The notes beneath the pieces are model-generated. The model was not told the origin of the DNA, ran no database searches, and saw only the letters and a list, made by a program, of their open reading frames with translations. The translations under genes were made by a program, and so were the position numbers. This document shows, piece after piece, positions 40,006-49,059 of a stretch of DNA of 64,000 bases; the stretch's first letter is position 1; every line of letters begins with the position of its first letter. Origin of the DNA: Rhodospirillales bacterium (GTDB taxonomy: Bacteria > Pseudomonadota > Alphaproteobacteria > Rhodospirillales > Magnetospirillaceae); contig JACFNC010000005.1 of NCBI GenBank assembly GCA_019455065.1, positions 186,001-250,000 on the forward strand, written 5' to 3'.

Positions 40006-42894
40006 ATGGCAACTTCCGCCGAACTGATTACCCAACTTTACGTTGGGTATTACAACCGGGCGCCGGATCCGGAGGGCCTGAACTACTGGGTCGGCCGTTA
40101 CGCCGCCGGCATGTCGCTGGTCGAGATCGCCGAGAGCTTCGCGGTGCAGACCGAGTCGACCGACAATTACGTGTACCTCAAGTACCCGAACATTGCGGAC
40201 TCGAGCAGCTTCATTACAGCCATCTACAACAACCTGTTCGGCCGCGCCCCGGATGCCGAGGGCCTCGCCTACTGGAAGAACGAGCTGGACACCGGTTCGG
40301 TCTCCGCGGCGAAGATGATCGTCGCGGTCATCAACGGCGCCCAGGGCGATGACGCCACCATGGTCGCCAACAAGGTCGACGTCGGCATCTACTATGCCGA
40401 GCAGTTCCTGAGCAAGACCTGGACCGCGGCCGACAACCTGGCCGGCGCCACCAGCGTGCTGTCGGGCGTTACAGCCGACACCGCCACCGTCACCACCGGC
40501 AAGGCCGCCGCGGACACCGAGGTCGCCGCCGAGGACGATGCCAATACAGTCGGTCTGACCCTCAACCTCACCACCGCCGCCGACAACCTCGAGGGCGGCG
40601 AGAAGAACGACACCATCTCCGGCGGCGTCGGCACCCTCGGCTCCGCCGACGACATCGACGGCAAGGCCGGCACGGACACCCTGAACGTGCGTCTTGGTAG
40701 CGCCGCGCAGGTTGCTCCGGTCATCAGCAACGTTGAAGAGATCAACGTTACATTCCGTGGCGCCAGCGCCTCCCTCAACTTCGCCGACATCACCGGCTAC
40801 AGCGCCATCAATGTCGACGGCAACACGAGCGGCGATCTCGTTAACCTGGCCAATGGCAGCACGGTCACCATGACCAACGGCTACCAGAGTATCTTGTCGG
40901 CCACGCTCGCCAGCGCCGCCGACACGGCGAACTCGTTGACCGTTCAGGCGAACGGCGTCGGCACCGCCGCCTTCAGGGCGACTGCGATCGAAACCCTCAA
41001 CATCGCCAATACAGGTACTGCGGCGTGGACGATCGGCGCAGGCCTCGACATCAACGGCACCAAGACGATCAACGTCAGCGGCAACGGCAACGTCACGATG
41101 AACCTCGCGGCGGCGGCCGACGGCGGCGACGCCACGGCGATCAACGCGGCCGGTCTCAGCGGCAACCTCAGCGTCACGCTCAACGACTGGGCGGGCACGG
41201 GCAACGTCGCGGTCGTCGGCGGCGCCGGTGACGACACCTTCGCGTTCAGCGCGACGATGACCACCGGCGACAGCGTCGACGGCGGTGCCGGCACCGACAC
41301 CGTGACCATGTCGATCGAGACCGCCCTGCGTACGGCGAACTCCGCCGCCGCCGGCATCTCGCTGACCAACGTCGAGACCCTGTCGGTGACTTTCGCCACC
41401 GCGCAGACCGCCTATGGCAGCGGCATCGATAGCAATCTGTCGACCCTGAACCTGCGCTACACCACTGCTGCCGCCTTCACCAAGATGGGCAACAGCATCC
41501 AGACGATCGCCGTGCAGTCGGCGACCACGGCTGGCGCGTTCGACTTCACCTACGCCAGCGGCCAGACCGGCACCGACGTGGTGCTGAACCTGGGTCTGAC
41601 CACGGCGGCCGAGACGGCGACCACGGCGGCGCACGGCCTGTCGGCCGGTGCCATCACCATCGCCGGCAACACGGGCGGGTTGACCATCAACTCGGTCGGT
41701 CAGAGCGCCAATCTGATCGGCGAGACGAAGGTCAACAGCGTCAACAGCCTGACCATCAATGCCGCCAGCCAGAACCTGAGCATCACCGGCGGCACCGCGC
41801 TTGCGGCCAACGCCGCCAAGTCGGTGACCATCGATGCGGCCGGCAAGGACTTCAGCGCCGTTGGCGACTTCTCGTTCACCGCCGCGACCAGCGTTGCCGT
41901 GTCGGTGTCGGGCGGAACCGCCGCCAACGTCGTCATGGGTGACATCAACGCCTCCAAGGCCGACACCATCTCGTTGACGACCGACGGCTCCAACACCGCC
42001 GGCATCGCCATCGGCTCGGCCACCGTGGGCAGCGCCCTCGACACCGTGAACATCGGCGCGTCGGGCGGCAACGTCACCGTCGGTCAGTTGAACACGATCA
42101 CCATCCAGCAGACGGCTGGTATGGCGGTCGACGTCAACATCACCGCGGCGACGGGCGCGACGGTCAACCTCACCGACGTTGTGCTGACCACCGCCATCAC
42201 CGCCCAGATGGACATGTCGTTCGTCCTGGCCGGCGGCGGCACCGTCAACATCGCGGCCAGCGCGGGTGCGTACACCGCCACCACCGCGGGCAGCCACACC
42301 GTGTTCATCGACGGCTCGGGCTTCAGCGGCACGCTTTCGGCCAACTTCGCGACCCTGAATTCGGGTGCGAAGATGACCGCGACGCTTGGCGCGGGTACGG
42401 GCATCGTGATCCTGGGTGCGGGTAACGACAGCCTGAACGCGGGCGGCACCGGCCAGACCCTGGTCGGCGGTCTGGGTGACAACACCTACACCATGGCCTC
42501 CGGCGCGCAGACCATCATCCTCGGCGCCAATGCTGGCTCCGCGGGTGCGGTGTCGGCGATGACCTTCGAAACCGCCACCCTCAACGGTGTCGGAACCGGA
42601 GACGTCATCATCTTCGCGATGGCCCACGACGGGACCAGCGTGTTCTTCGGGTCCGCGGCTCACTCGGGCGTCGCGCTGAACACCGGCGTGGTCAACTCGG
42701 CGGCCGCCGATCCGGCCACGTTCGGCACGGTGAAGTACTCGATCAGCGGTGGCGATACCATCGTGACGGTCAACGTCTCCACCGGTGGCGACACCTCGCT
42801 GTACACCGTCACCTTGAAGGACTTCGTGGCGACTGCCACCGCCTCCTTCACGGTGGCCACGTCGGCCTTCGGCCTGGCCGTGACCATCGCCTAA
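40006..42894 (+). CDS. Putative S-layer protein: DUF4214 plus RTX-like repeats, type I secretion substrate
   Basis: A 962-residue acidic, Thr/Ala/Gly/Asn-rich protein with no signal peptide and no cysteine that I can find. Residues about 1-165 hold two DUF4214-type repeats (YYNRAPDPEGLNYWVGRY; NLFGRAPDAEGLAYWKNEL). Beta-rich repeats follow, with scattered RTX-like calcium motifs: GGEKNDTISGG near 195, GGAGDDTFAFS near 405, and LGAGNDSLNAGG and GGLGDNTYTM near 803-830. Composition, size, strong RBS (AGGGAG, 39991-39996), strong terminator and flanking type I secretion genes resemble RsaA of Caulobacter. S-layer identity is inference; an adhesin is the alternative. An ATG further upstream at 39907 is in frame but has no family sequence or good RBS. 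Confidence 0.8.
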   Translation: MATSAELITQLYVGYYNRAPDPEGLNYWVGRYAAGMSLVEIAESFAVQTESTDNYVYLKYPNIADSSSFITAIYNNLFGRAPDAEGLAYWKNELDTGSVSAAKMIVAVINGAQGDDATMVANKVDVGIYYAEQFLSKTWTAADNLAGATSVLSGVTADTATVTTGKAAADTEVAAEDDANTVGLTLNLTTAADNLEGGEKNDTISGGVGTLGSADDIDGKAGTDTLNVRLGSAAQVAPVISNVEEINVTFRGASASLNFADITGYSAINVDGNTSGDLVNLANGSTVTMTNGYQSILSATLASAADTANSLTVQANGVGTAAFRATAIETLNIANTGTAAWTIGAGLDINGTKTINVSGNGNVTMNLAAAADGGDATAINAAGLSGNLSVTLNDWAGTGNVAVVGGAGDDTFAFSATMTTGDSVDGGAGTDTVTMSIETALRTANSAAAGISLTNVETLSVTFATAQTAYGSGIDSNLSTLNLRYTTAAAFTKMGNSIQTIAVQSATTAGAFDFTYASGQTGTDVVLNLGLTTAAETATTAAHGLSAGAITIAGNTGGLTINSVGQSANLIGETKVNSVNSLTINAASQNLSITGGTALAANAAKSVTIDAAGKDFSAVGDFSFTAATSVAVSVSGGTAANVVMGDINASKADTISLTTDGSNTAGIAIGSATVGSALDTVNIGASGGNVTVGQLNTITIQQTAGMAVDVNITAATGATVNLTDVVLTTAITAQMDMSFVLAGGGTVNIAASAGAYTATTAGSHTVFIDGSGFSGTLSANFATLNSGAKMTATLGAGTGIVILGAGNDSLNAGGTGQTLVGGLGDNTYTMASGAQTIILGANAGSAGAVSAMTFETATLNGVGTGDVIIFAMAHDGTSVFFGSAAHSGVALNTGVVNSAAADPATFGTVKYSISGGDTIVTVNVSTGGDTSLYTVTLKDFVATATASFTVATSAFGLAVTIA

Positions 42895-42909
42895 GGTGCA
42901 ATGAGAAAG

Positions 42910-42947
42910 GGGGCTGTCGGCGGAACGCCGGCAGCCCCTCTTTTTTT
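42910..42947 (+). terminator. Strong rho-independent terminator after the S-layer gene
   Basis: A 13-bp GC-rich stem (GGGGCTGTCGGCG / CGCCGGCAGCCCC, one G-U pair) with a GAA loop is followed by TCTTTTTTT. It starts 16 bp after the stop codon and is the clearest terminator in the window. Confidence 0.93.
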
Positions 42948-43224
42948 CCGGTTAAAGGTTTGTTGAGGGTTTGCGTCTATTCGTGCTGCGCCGGTCCGGC
43001 AGGTGATTTTTGAGACGCCGTATTCGGGACCGGGATTCGTTAATGATTTTTCCAGTTACGCGGATTTCACCCGCACATGCTCCGCAAGTCGAGACGCCGC
43101 TGGTCCGATTTTGCGCCACCGCACGGGCGGCCGTGCGGGCGGGCGGAAATGACCACAGCTACGCGGCCGAACCGGGTTGCGGCCGCACCTTCGGCCTTAT
43201 CGCTTTAATTCAGAGGACGTCGTG
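42948..43224. other. Intergenic leader region before the Maf-like gene
   Basis: These 277 bp follow the terminator and must hold the promoter of the next gene, since transcription from the S-layer gene should largely stop. Short GC hairpins are visible (for example around GCACGGGCGGCCGTGC), and a Shine-Dalgarno AGAGGA lies at 43212-43217, 7 bp before the ATG. No -35/-10 pair is convincing, and no gene or repeat copy is seen. Confidence 0.5.
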
Positions 43225-45276
43225 ATGAATGTGAGCGCCAACGCGACCACCACTCCAGGCGTGAGCGAGGCCGCGCAGGCGGCCGTCGCCCTGCACAAGA
43301 GCAACATGGACTTCTTCAAGAAGTACCTGCCCGACATTCACAAGGTCCTCAGCAAGATCACGCCGAAGACCGAACTGGTGTGGCTCGAGAACGACGACGT
43401 CAACGTGCGCGACGGCCAGAACCTGCGCTACACGGCGGGCGCCAGGACCGACGCCGCGAAACAGATCAAGGTCTTCAAGCGGTCGCCGGCGCGCGTGGTG
43501 TTCGGCCGGCCGCCGACCGAGGTGAAGCCCGAGGATGCGGAAAAGCAGCTCACCGAGGGCGAGTTCCTGACGCAGAAATTCGACGATCTCGCCACCGACG
43601 AGCACATCCGCCGGGTCATCATCGGCACCGCCAGGGTGGTCAAGGAGCAGAACGCCGAAATCGCCGACATGGTCGCCCGCGACCATCCCTACTACCTGGG
43701 CGTCTACGGCGTGGGGCTGGGCTTCCACATCATGCCGCTGGTCGAGCACTACGACCCCGCCTGCGTCATCATCGCCGAGTGCGAGCCCGAGATGCTGTTC
43801 CATTCGACGTTCACGTTCGATTGGAACGCCTTTTACGAATACATGGACGAGCGGAAGAAGAAGATCCGCGTGATCTTCGAGGACGACGGCCGCACCATCC
43901 TGACGAAGGTCAGCGGCATCATCCAGTCGGAATGCCTGCTCGGCCTCGACGGGGTGCTGTCGTTCCAGCATTCGCAGGCGCCGGCGCTGAAGGTCGCCTT
44001 CAACGAGTTCCAGAGCCCGAAGACCGCGAACCTCGCCAGCTTCATCGGCTACATCGTCGATGAATACAACATGATGAAGAACTCGTTCCGCAACCTGCGC
44101 AGCGGCACCAAGCGGATGCTGGGGCCGGTGCGCAAGAGCGTGAACGCCCCGGTGCTGGTGGTGGCCAGCGGCCCGTCGCTGGAAGACAACATCGACTTTG
44201 TGAAGCGGGTGCAGGACCGCATGATCATCATCTCCAGCGGCTCGTCGCTGGCGGTGCTGCTGAAGAACGGCATCAAACCGGACTTTCACACCAATCTCGA
44301 ACGCGCCAAGAGCGTCTATCAGCGCCACGTCGAACTGGCCGAAGAGTTCGATCTGTCGAACATCTACGTGGTGATGACCTCGACCATCTGGCCGGGCATC
44401 GACTCCTTCTTCAAAGAGGCGCTGTACTTCCTGCGCCCGGCCCTGTCGCCGCTGGCCGTGTTCTGCGAGCACGACGCCCAGATCCTGCACAACGAGGGGC
44501 CGCAGGTCGCCAACACCTCGTTCGCGCTGGCGAAGCGCCTGCAGGCCAAGGAAATCTATCTGCTGGGCGTCGATCTGGGCACCACCGATCCCAAGCGGCC
44601 GCGCGCCAGCCAGGCGTGGCAGGGCCAGCGCCCGCGCTACCTTACCATTCCGGTGCGCGGCAATCTCGGCCGCACCGTGTTCACCGATCAGGCGCTGATC
44701 CAGCAGCGGGCCACGCTCGAGGCGCAGATCCGCAAGGTGGCCGAGGCCGGCGGCAAGGTGTTCAATTTGGGCAGCGGCGTGCGGTTCGAGGGCGCGCCGG
44801 CGCGCCGGCTGGAGGACGTCGACCCGCCGTCGATCGGCGTCGACAAGGACCGGCACGTCAAGGATCTGTTCGAGCAGTTCCCGGTCTACACGCGCGAACG
44901 CTTCCTGGCCGCGTGGCAATCCGCGCATGTCCGCGAGAGCATCGCCAACATGATCCAGGAAATGGTCGACGCGCTGGAGAAGTCCGAAGCGTGGGACCAC
45001 AAGCTGATCCGGCGCTTCGAAGAGATCAACGCCTATGTCGGCAAGTCGCTGCGCAACCAGTTCGCCCCGCGCCTGTTCCGCGGCTCGGTGCTGCGCGCCT
45101 GCATGCACGTCAACGCCATCTTCCTGCGCCTGAAGGACCCGGCCAAGGCGCCGGAGCTCTACCAGGCGATCCGGGCCGAGTTCATCGACTTCCTGCGCGA
45201 GCTGGAGATGGAGGGCTACGCCCTGGCCGACGAGCTGGAATCCGAGGACGAGGCCTTTGCCGTCCAGTACGCCTGA
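43225..45276 (+). CDS. Maf-type (MptE-like, DUF115) putative protein glycosyltransferase
   Basis: A 683-residue cytoplasmic protein. Its central part (about 305-480) is the MAF_flag10/MptE-like domain: VLVVASGPSLEDNIDFV, the IIISSGSSLAVLLKNGIKPDF block, and AKEIYLLGVDLG. In flagellated bacteria Maf proteins transfer nonulosonic acids (pseudaminic, legionaminic) to flagellin. Here no flagellin is near; the gene directly follows the S-layer gene and precedes a NeuB/NeuA cluster, so the S-layer protein is the likely acceptor (inference). An in-frame ATG at 43177 would add 16 residues with no RBS. It is followed by a 597-bp repeat-filled gap. Confidence 0.82.
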   Translation: MNVSANATTTPGVSEAAQAAVALHKSNMDFFKKYLPDIHKVLSKITPKTELVWLENDDVNVRDGQNLRYTAGARTDAAKQIKVFKRSPARVVFGRPPTEVKPEDAEKQLTEGEFLTQKFDDLATDEHIRRVIIGTARVVKEQNAEIADMVARDHPYYLGVYGVGLGFHIMPLVEHYDPACVIIAECEPEMLFHSTFTFDWNAFYEYMDERKKKIRVIFEDDGRTILTKVSGIIQSECLLGLDGVLSFQHSQAPALKVAFNEFQSPKTANLASFIGYIVDEYNMMKNSFRNLRSGTKRMLGPVRKSVNAPVLVVASGPSLEDNIDFVKRVQDRMIIISSGSSLAVLLKNGIKPDFHTNLERAKSVYQRHVELAEEFDLSNIYVVMTSTIWPGIDSFFKEALYFLRPALSPLAVFCEHDAQILHNEGPQVANTSFALAKRLQAKEIYLLGVDLGTTDPKRPRASQAWQGQRPRYLTIPVRGNLGRTVFTDQALIQQRATLEAQIRKVAEAGGKVFNLGSGVRFEGAPARRLEDVDPPSIGVDKDRHVKDLFEQFPVYTRERFLAAWQSAHVRESIANMIQEMVDALEKSEAWDHKLIRRFEEINAYVGKSLRNQFAPRLFRGSVLRACMHVNAIFLRLKDPAKAPELYQAIRAEFIDFLRELEMEGYALADELESEDEAFAVQYA

Positions 45277-45310
45277 GTGGGGGTGCGGGTGGTGAGCGCG
45301 GCCTCCATCT

Positions 45311-45426
45311 CCTCCTCGTCATTGCGACGGGTCGGGCGGCTTCCCTTTCCCGTCACCCCCGGGCGTGACCCGGGGGTCCCCGTGGATGGCCGGGTCAAGC
45401 CCGGCCATGACGACGGGTGGCGGTCC
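45311..45426. repeat. 116-bp direct repeat, copy 1 (contains a CGTCA/TGACG palindrome)
   Basis: This segment recurs at 45581-45696, exactly 270 bp downstream, with one mismatch (A45321 versus C45591). It contains at 45351-45412 an inverted-orientation copy of the CGTCA...TGACG two-hairpin element found at 39403-39467. A shorter, diverged third copy lies at 45776-45848. Confidence 0.9.
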
Positions 45427-45460
45427 GGCGCGGGGGCACACGGTACGTGCGCCACCTCCT

Positions 45461-45543
45461 CGTCATTGCGAGGAGGCAACGCCGACGAAGCAATCCAGGG
45501 CCGGCGGGCGGCTGGATTGCTTCGCCTGCGGCTCGCAATGACG
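45461..45543. repeat. CGTCATTGCGAG...CGCAATGACG palindromic repeat, second copy
   Basis: An 83-bp inverted repeat homologous to 39491-39570, with the same GAAGCAATCCAG / CTGGATTGCTTCG inner arms and a different centre. Confidence 0.85.
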
Positions 45544-45580
45544 GGAAAAGGGGGCGCGCCCTCCATGCCCCCGTTCCTCT

Positions 45581-45696
45581 CCTCCTCGTCCTTGCGACGG
45601 GTCGGGCGGCTTCCCTTTCCCGTCACCCCCGGGCGTGACCCGGGGGTCCCCGTGGATGGCCGGGTCAAGCCCGGCCATGACGACGGGTGGCGGTCC
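45581..45696. repeat. 116-bp direct repeat, copy 2
   Basis: Near-identical partner of 45311-45426. It carries the two-hairpin element at 45621-45682 and is followed by a half CTGGATTGCTTCG...CAATGACG element (45706-45738), so a whole block of two repeat types seems to have been duplicated in tandem. Confidence 0.9.
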
Positions 45697-45775
45697 CGGC
45701 GGGGGGCTGGATTGCTTCGTCTGCGGCTCGCAATGACGGAAAAAGGGGGCGCGGCTTCCATGTCCCCGTTCCTCT

Positions 45776-45848
45776 CCTCCTCCGCATTGCGACGGGTCGG
45801 GCGGCTACCTCTTCCCGTCACCCCCGGGCGTGACCCGGGGGTCCACGC
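45776..45848. repeat. Third, truncated and diverged copy of the direct repeat
   Basis: CGACGGGTCGGGCGGCTACC replaces the CTTCCC wording of the first two copies, and the element stops after the first hairpin (CACCCCCGGGCGTGACCCGG). It ends 25 bp before the second secretion ABC gene. Confidence 0.75.
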
Positions 45849-45873
45849 ACCGCGGGCGGAAGGGTAGCGGCGC

Positions 45874-47652
45874 ATGGCCTTGCTCAGCTTCCGGAAGGTG
45901 AACGAGAACGAGCCGGCGACGGTCCAGGTGCTGCGCGAGATGCGCGGGCCGGTGCTGGTGGTCGGCCTGTTCAGCATGCTGATCAGCATCCTGGTGCTGG
46001 CGCAGCCGCTGTACATGATGAACCTGTTCGACCGCGTCCTGACCAGCCTCAGCGTCGACACCCTGATCGCGCTGACCGTCATCACCATCGGCCTGATGAT
46101 CTCGCTGGGCTTCCTCGAGGCGATCCGCGCCCGCGCCCTGGTGCGCATGAGCGTGCGTTTCGACGACGTGGTCGGCGAAAAGGTGTTCGACGCCCTGCTG
46201 CAGACCAATCTGGCCCAGCGCGTCGGCGGCGCCACCATGAAGCAGGTCGACCAGATCCGCAGCTTCCTCACCGGCCACGGCCTGATCGCCTTCTTCGACC
46301 TGCCGTTCGTCCCCGTCTATCTTCTGGTGCTGTTCCTGCTGCATCCGGCGTTGGGCTCGCTGGCCCTGATCTGTTCGATCATCGTCGTCCTGCTGGGCAT
46401 GTCGATCGAATGGGTGTGCAAGCGCCCCATGCTCGACAGCGCCAAGGAGGAACGCCGCGCCTCGGTGTTCGCCGACAACAGCCTGCGCAACGCCGAGGTG
46501 GTGGCGGCGCTGGGCATGATCGGCAATCTGCGCCGGCGCTGGCTCGCCGACCACAACGCCGCGGTCGACAACCACCTCAAGGTCGCCGACACCATGGCCG
46601 CCATCAACGGCGCCATCAAGGCGGCCATCATGATCGTGCAGATCGGCATCCTGGCGCTGGCCTGCTATCTGGTCATCCTGGAGGAGGCGACGCCGGGCAC
46701 CCTGTTCGCCGCCAACGTGCTCGCCATGCGCATCATCGCGCCGGTGCAGCAGGCGGTCACCGCCTGGCGCAGCTTTCTCTCGGCGCGCGAGGCGTACCGC
46801 AATCTCGGCGACCTGCTGACCACCATTCCCGACGACGACGAAGACCGCATCCAGTTGCCGAAGCCGTCCGGCGCCCTGGTGGTCGAGAAGCTTACCGCCG
46901 GCGCGCCGAAATCGCCGGAGCCGATCCTCAAGGGCATCTCCTTCGCCCTCAAGCCGGGTCAGGCGCTGGGCGTCATCGGCCCGTCGGGGTCCGGCAAGTC
47001 GACGCTCGGTCGACTGCTCATCGGCGTGTGGCAGCCGCTCGCCGGCGGCGTGCGCCTGGACGGCGCCGACGTGCATTCCTGGGATTTCGACGACCTCGGC
47101 CCCAGCCTCGGCTATCTGCCGCAGGACGTCGAGCTGTTCGACGGCACGATCGCGGAGAACATCGCCCGCTTCGGCGAGCGGGACGACGCCGCCATCATCG
47201 CCGCCGCCCAGGCGGTCGGCCTGCACGAGCTGATCCTGCGCCAGCCCAAGGGCTACGACACCGAGATCAGGGCCAAGGGCGGGGTGTTGTCGGGCGGCCA
47301 GCGGCAAAGGCTTGGACTGGCCCGCGCCGTCTATGGCGACCCGCGGCTGATCGTTCTCGACGAGCCGAACTCCAACCTCGACTCCGACGGCGAGGCGGCG
47401 CTGATGCAGACCATCGAGCACCTCAAGGCGGCCGGCAAGACCATCGTGGTGATCGCCCACAACCCGCGCATCCTGAAGAACATGGACAAGATCCTGATGC
47501 TGCGCGACGGCAAGATGGCCGCCTTCGGCAGCCGCCAGGAGGTGTTCTCCAAGCTCAAGGTGGTGTCCAGCGCCGCCGCCGCGGCGGCCGCGGAGTCCTC
47601 GTCCGAGACCGATGCGAACGCCGCCCAGGCGGCGGAGGCGGGCGCCGAATGA
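45874..47652 (+). CDS. Type I secretion ABC transporter (PrtD-like), copy 2
   Basis: This 592-residue membrane-ATPase half transporter has membrane helices in residues about 27-300, Walker A GPSGSGKST (369-377), LSGGQ (472-476) and Walker B LIVLDEP (492-498). The C-terminal ~40 residues are an Ala/Glu/Ser tail. It has the same architecture as the copy at 35885 but is clearly diverged, so it is an old paralogue rather than a recent duplication. It is coupled to the following adaptor by ATGA. It and copy 1 bracket the S-layer and Maf-like genes; which one carries the S-layer protein cannot be told. Confidence 0.93.
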   Translation: MALLSFRKVNENEPATVQVLREMRGPVLVVGLFSMLISILVLAQPLYMMNLFDRVLTSLSVDTLIALTVITIGLMISLGFLEAIRARALVRMSVRFDDVVGEKVFDALLQTNLAQRVGGATMKQVDQIRSFLTGHGLIAFFDLPFVPVYLLVLFLLHPALGSLALICSIIVVLLGMSIEWVCKRPMLDSAKEERRASVFADNSLRNAEVVAALGMIGNLRRRWLADHNAAVDNHLKVADTMAAINGAIKAAIMIVQIGILALACYLVILEEATPGTLFAANVLAMRIIAPVQQAVTAWRSFLSAREAYRNLGDLLTTIPDDDEDRIQLPKPSGALVVEKLTAGAPKSPEPILKGISFALKPGQALGVIGPSGSGKSTLGRLLIGVWQPLAGGVRLDGADVHSWDFDDLGPSLGYLPQDVELFDGTIAENIARFGERDDAAIIAAAQAVGLHELILRQPKGYDTEIRAKGGVLSGGQRQRLGLARAVYGDPRLIVLDEPNSNLDSDGEAALMQTIEHLKAAGKTIVVIAHNPRILKNMDKILMLRDGKMAAFGSRQEVFSKLKVVSSAAAAAAAESSSETDANAAQAAEAGAE

Positions 47653-48986
47653 CCAGCGAGGTCCAGGCACTCCCCGGCCCCCGTCCACGCCCGCGTCCGC
47701 GTCGGGCCGCCGACCCCCGCCCGATCCTGCTCCACGGCCTGCTGGTCGTCGCCATCACCTTCGGCGGCTTCGGCCTGTGGTCGGCGATCACGCCGCTGGC
47801 GCGCGGCGCGCACGTCGTGGGCAAGGTGGTGGTCGACACCAATCGCAAGACGGTGCAGCACCTCGAAGGCGGCATCGTCAAGGAGATCCTGGTCCGCGAG
47901 GGCAGCCGGGTCGAAGCCGGCGACGTGCTCGTGCGCCTGGACACCACCCAGGCGCTCGCCAACCGCGACATCCTGCGCCAGCGTCTGGTGCGCGAGCGCA
48001 TCCTCGAGGCGCGCCTTGCCGCCGAGCGCGACGGCGCGTCGGCGGTCGTCCTGCCCGAGGAATTGCGCGACGCGGTGGAGCGCCCCGAAGTGCGCGCCGC
48101 CTTCGCCGACCAGCAGGCGCTGTTCGCGGCACGGCGCAAGGAATTCGAAAGCGAGATCACGATCCTCAGCGAGCGCGTCACCCAGCTTCGCCATCAGATT
48201 CGCGGAATGCAGGCCGAACAGGTCGCCAATCGCGAGCAGTTCCGCCTGATCAACGAGGAACTGGATGGTCTGCGCGAGCTTGCCGACAAGGGGTTCGCCT
48301 CGACCAACCGGGTGCGTGCCATGGAGCGCGAGGCGGCGCGGCTCGAGGGCGATCACGCCTCGCGAGTCGCCGAGATCGCCCGCGCCGAGGTGGCGGTGGG
48401 CGAGGCCCAGCTTCAGGTGGTGCAGACCCGCCAGCAGTTCGTGCGCGGCGTTCTCGACGAGTTGCGCCAGGTGCGCGGCCAGATCGGCGAACTCGAAGAG
48501 CAGTTGCGCGCCACCGAGGACGTGCTGACGCGCACCGTGATCCGCGCGCCCCTGTCCGGGCAGGTGGTCGGCCTGGCCGTGCACACCATCGGCGGCGTCA
48601 TCGACCGCGGCCAGGTCGTCCTGCACATCGTGCCCGAGGACGAGCGGCTGATCGTCGAGGCCCAGGTGCGGCCGCTCGACGCCGACGTCGTCCATCCCGG
48701 GCTGCACGCCGAAATCCGCTTCATGGGCCTGCCGCGCAAGAGCTCGCCGCTGCTCAAGGGCGAGGTGTCGACGATATCCCAGGACACCTTGAACGACCCG
48801 CAGACCGGCGACTACTACCTGGCCCGCATCGAGGTTGCCGACGACGAACTGGCCCGCCTGGGCGACGTCACCGTCGTGCCGGGAATGCCGGTCGAGGTGC
48901 TGATCGCGGCCGGCGAGCGCACCCCCCTCGACTATCTGGTGTCGCCGTGGCTGGACCTGTTCGAACGGGCGATGCGCGAGGATTGA
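47649..48986 (+). CDS. Type I secretion membrane-fusion adaptor (HlyD family), copy 2
   Basis: A 445-residue adaptor with a Pro/Arg-rich cytoplasmic N-terminus, an anchor near 28-48 (LLHGLLVVAITFGGFGLWSA), TVQHLEGGIVKEILVREGS, a coiled-coil hairpin (about 90-290), VIRAPLSGQVVGLAVHT, and the C-terminal GMPVEVLI strand. It is the partner of the preceding transporter (four-base overlap). The TolC-like outer-membrane component is not in the window. Confidence 0.92.
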   Translation: MTSEVQALPGPRPRPRPRRAADPRPILLHGLLVVAITFGGFGLWSAITPLARGAHVVGKVVVDTNRKTVQHLEGGIVKEILVREGSRVEAGDVLVRLDTTQALANRDILRQRLVRERILEARLAAERDGASAVVLPEELRDAVERPEVRAAFADQQALFAARRKEFESEITILSERVTQLRHQIRGMQAEQVANREQFRLINEELDGLRELADKGFASTNRVRAMEREAARLEGDHASRVAEIARAEVAVGEAQLQVVQTRQQFVRGVLDELRQVRGQIGELEEQLRATEDVLTRTVIRAPLSGQVVGLAVHTIGGVIDRGQVVLHIVPEDERLIVEAQVRPLDADVVHPGLHAEIRFMGLPRKSSPLLKGEVSTISQDTLNDPQTGDYYLARIEVADDELARLGDVTVVPGMPVEVLIAAGERTPLDYLVSPWLDLFERAMRED

Positions 48987-49059
48987 CGCCGATGCCGCCG
49001 CAACCGCCCCTGTACATCGCCAACGCGCCGGGCAGCAACGCGCTTCCCGCCAGGAACCC

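Noticed and set aside
39730-42663. A 977-codon open frame on the minus strand opposite the S-layer gene
   Set aside because: It mirrors the codon bias of the Thr/Ala/Gly-rich S-layer gene, gives a low-complexity Gly/Arg/Asp/Val protein with no family signature, and lacks an RBS. The plus-strand frame has DUF4214 motifs, an RBS and a terminator.
38977-45873. Insertion sequence or transposon bounding the S-layer locus
   Set aside because: Repeats flank the locus, but no transposase, long matching terminal repeats or target duplication could be found; the repeats are short non-coding palindromes.
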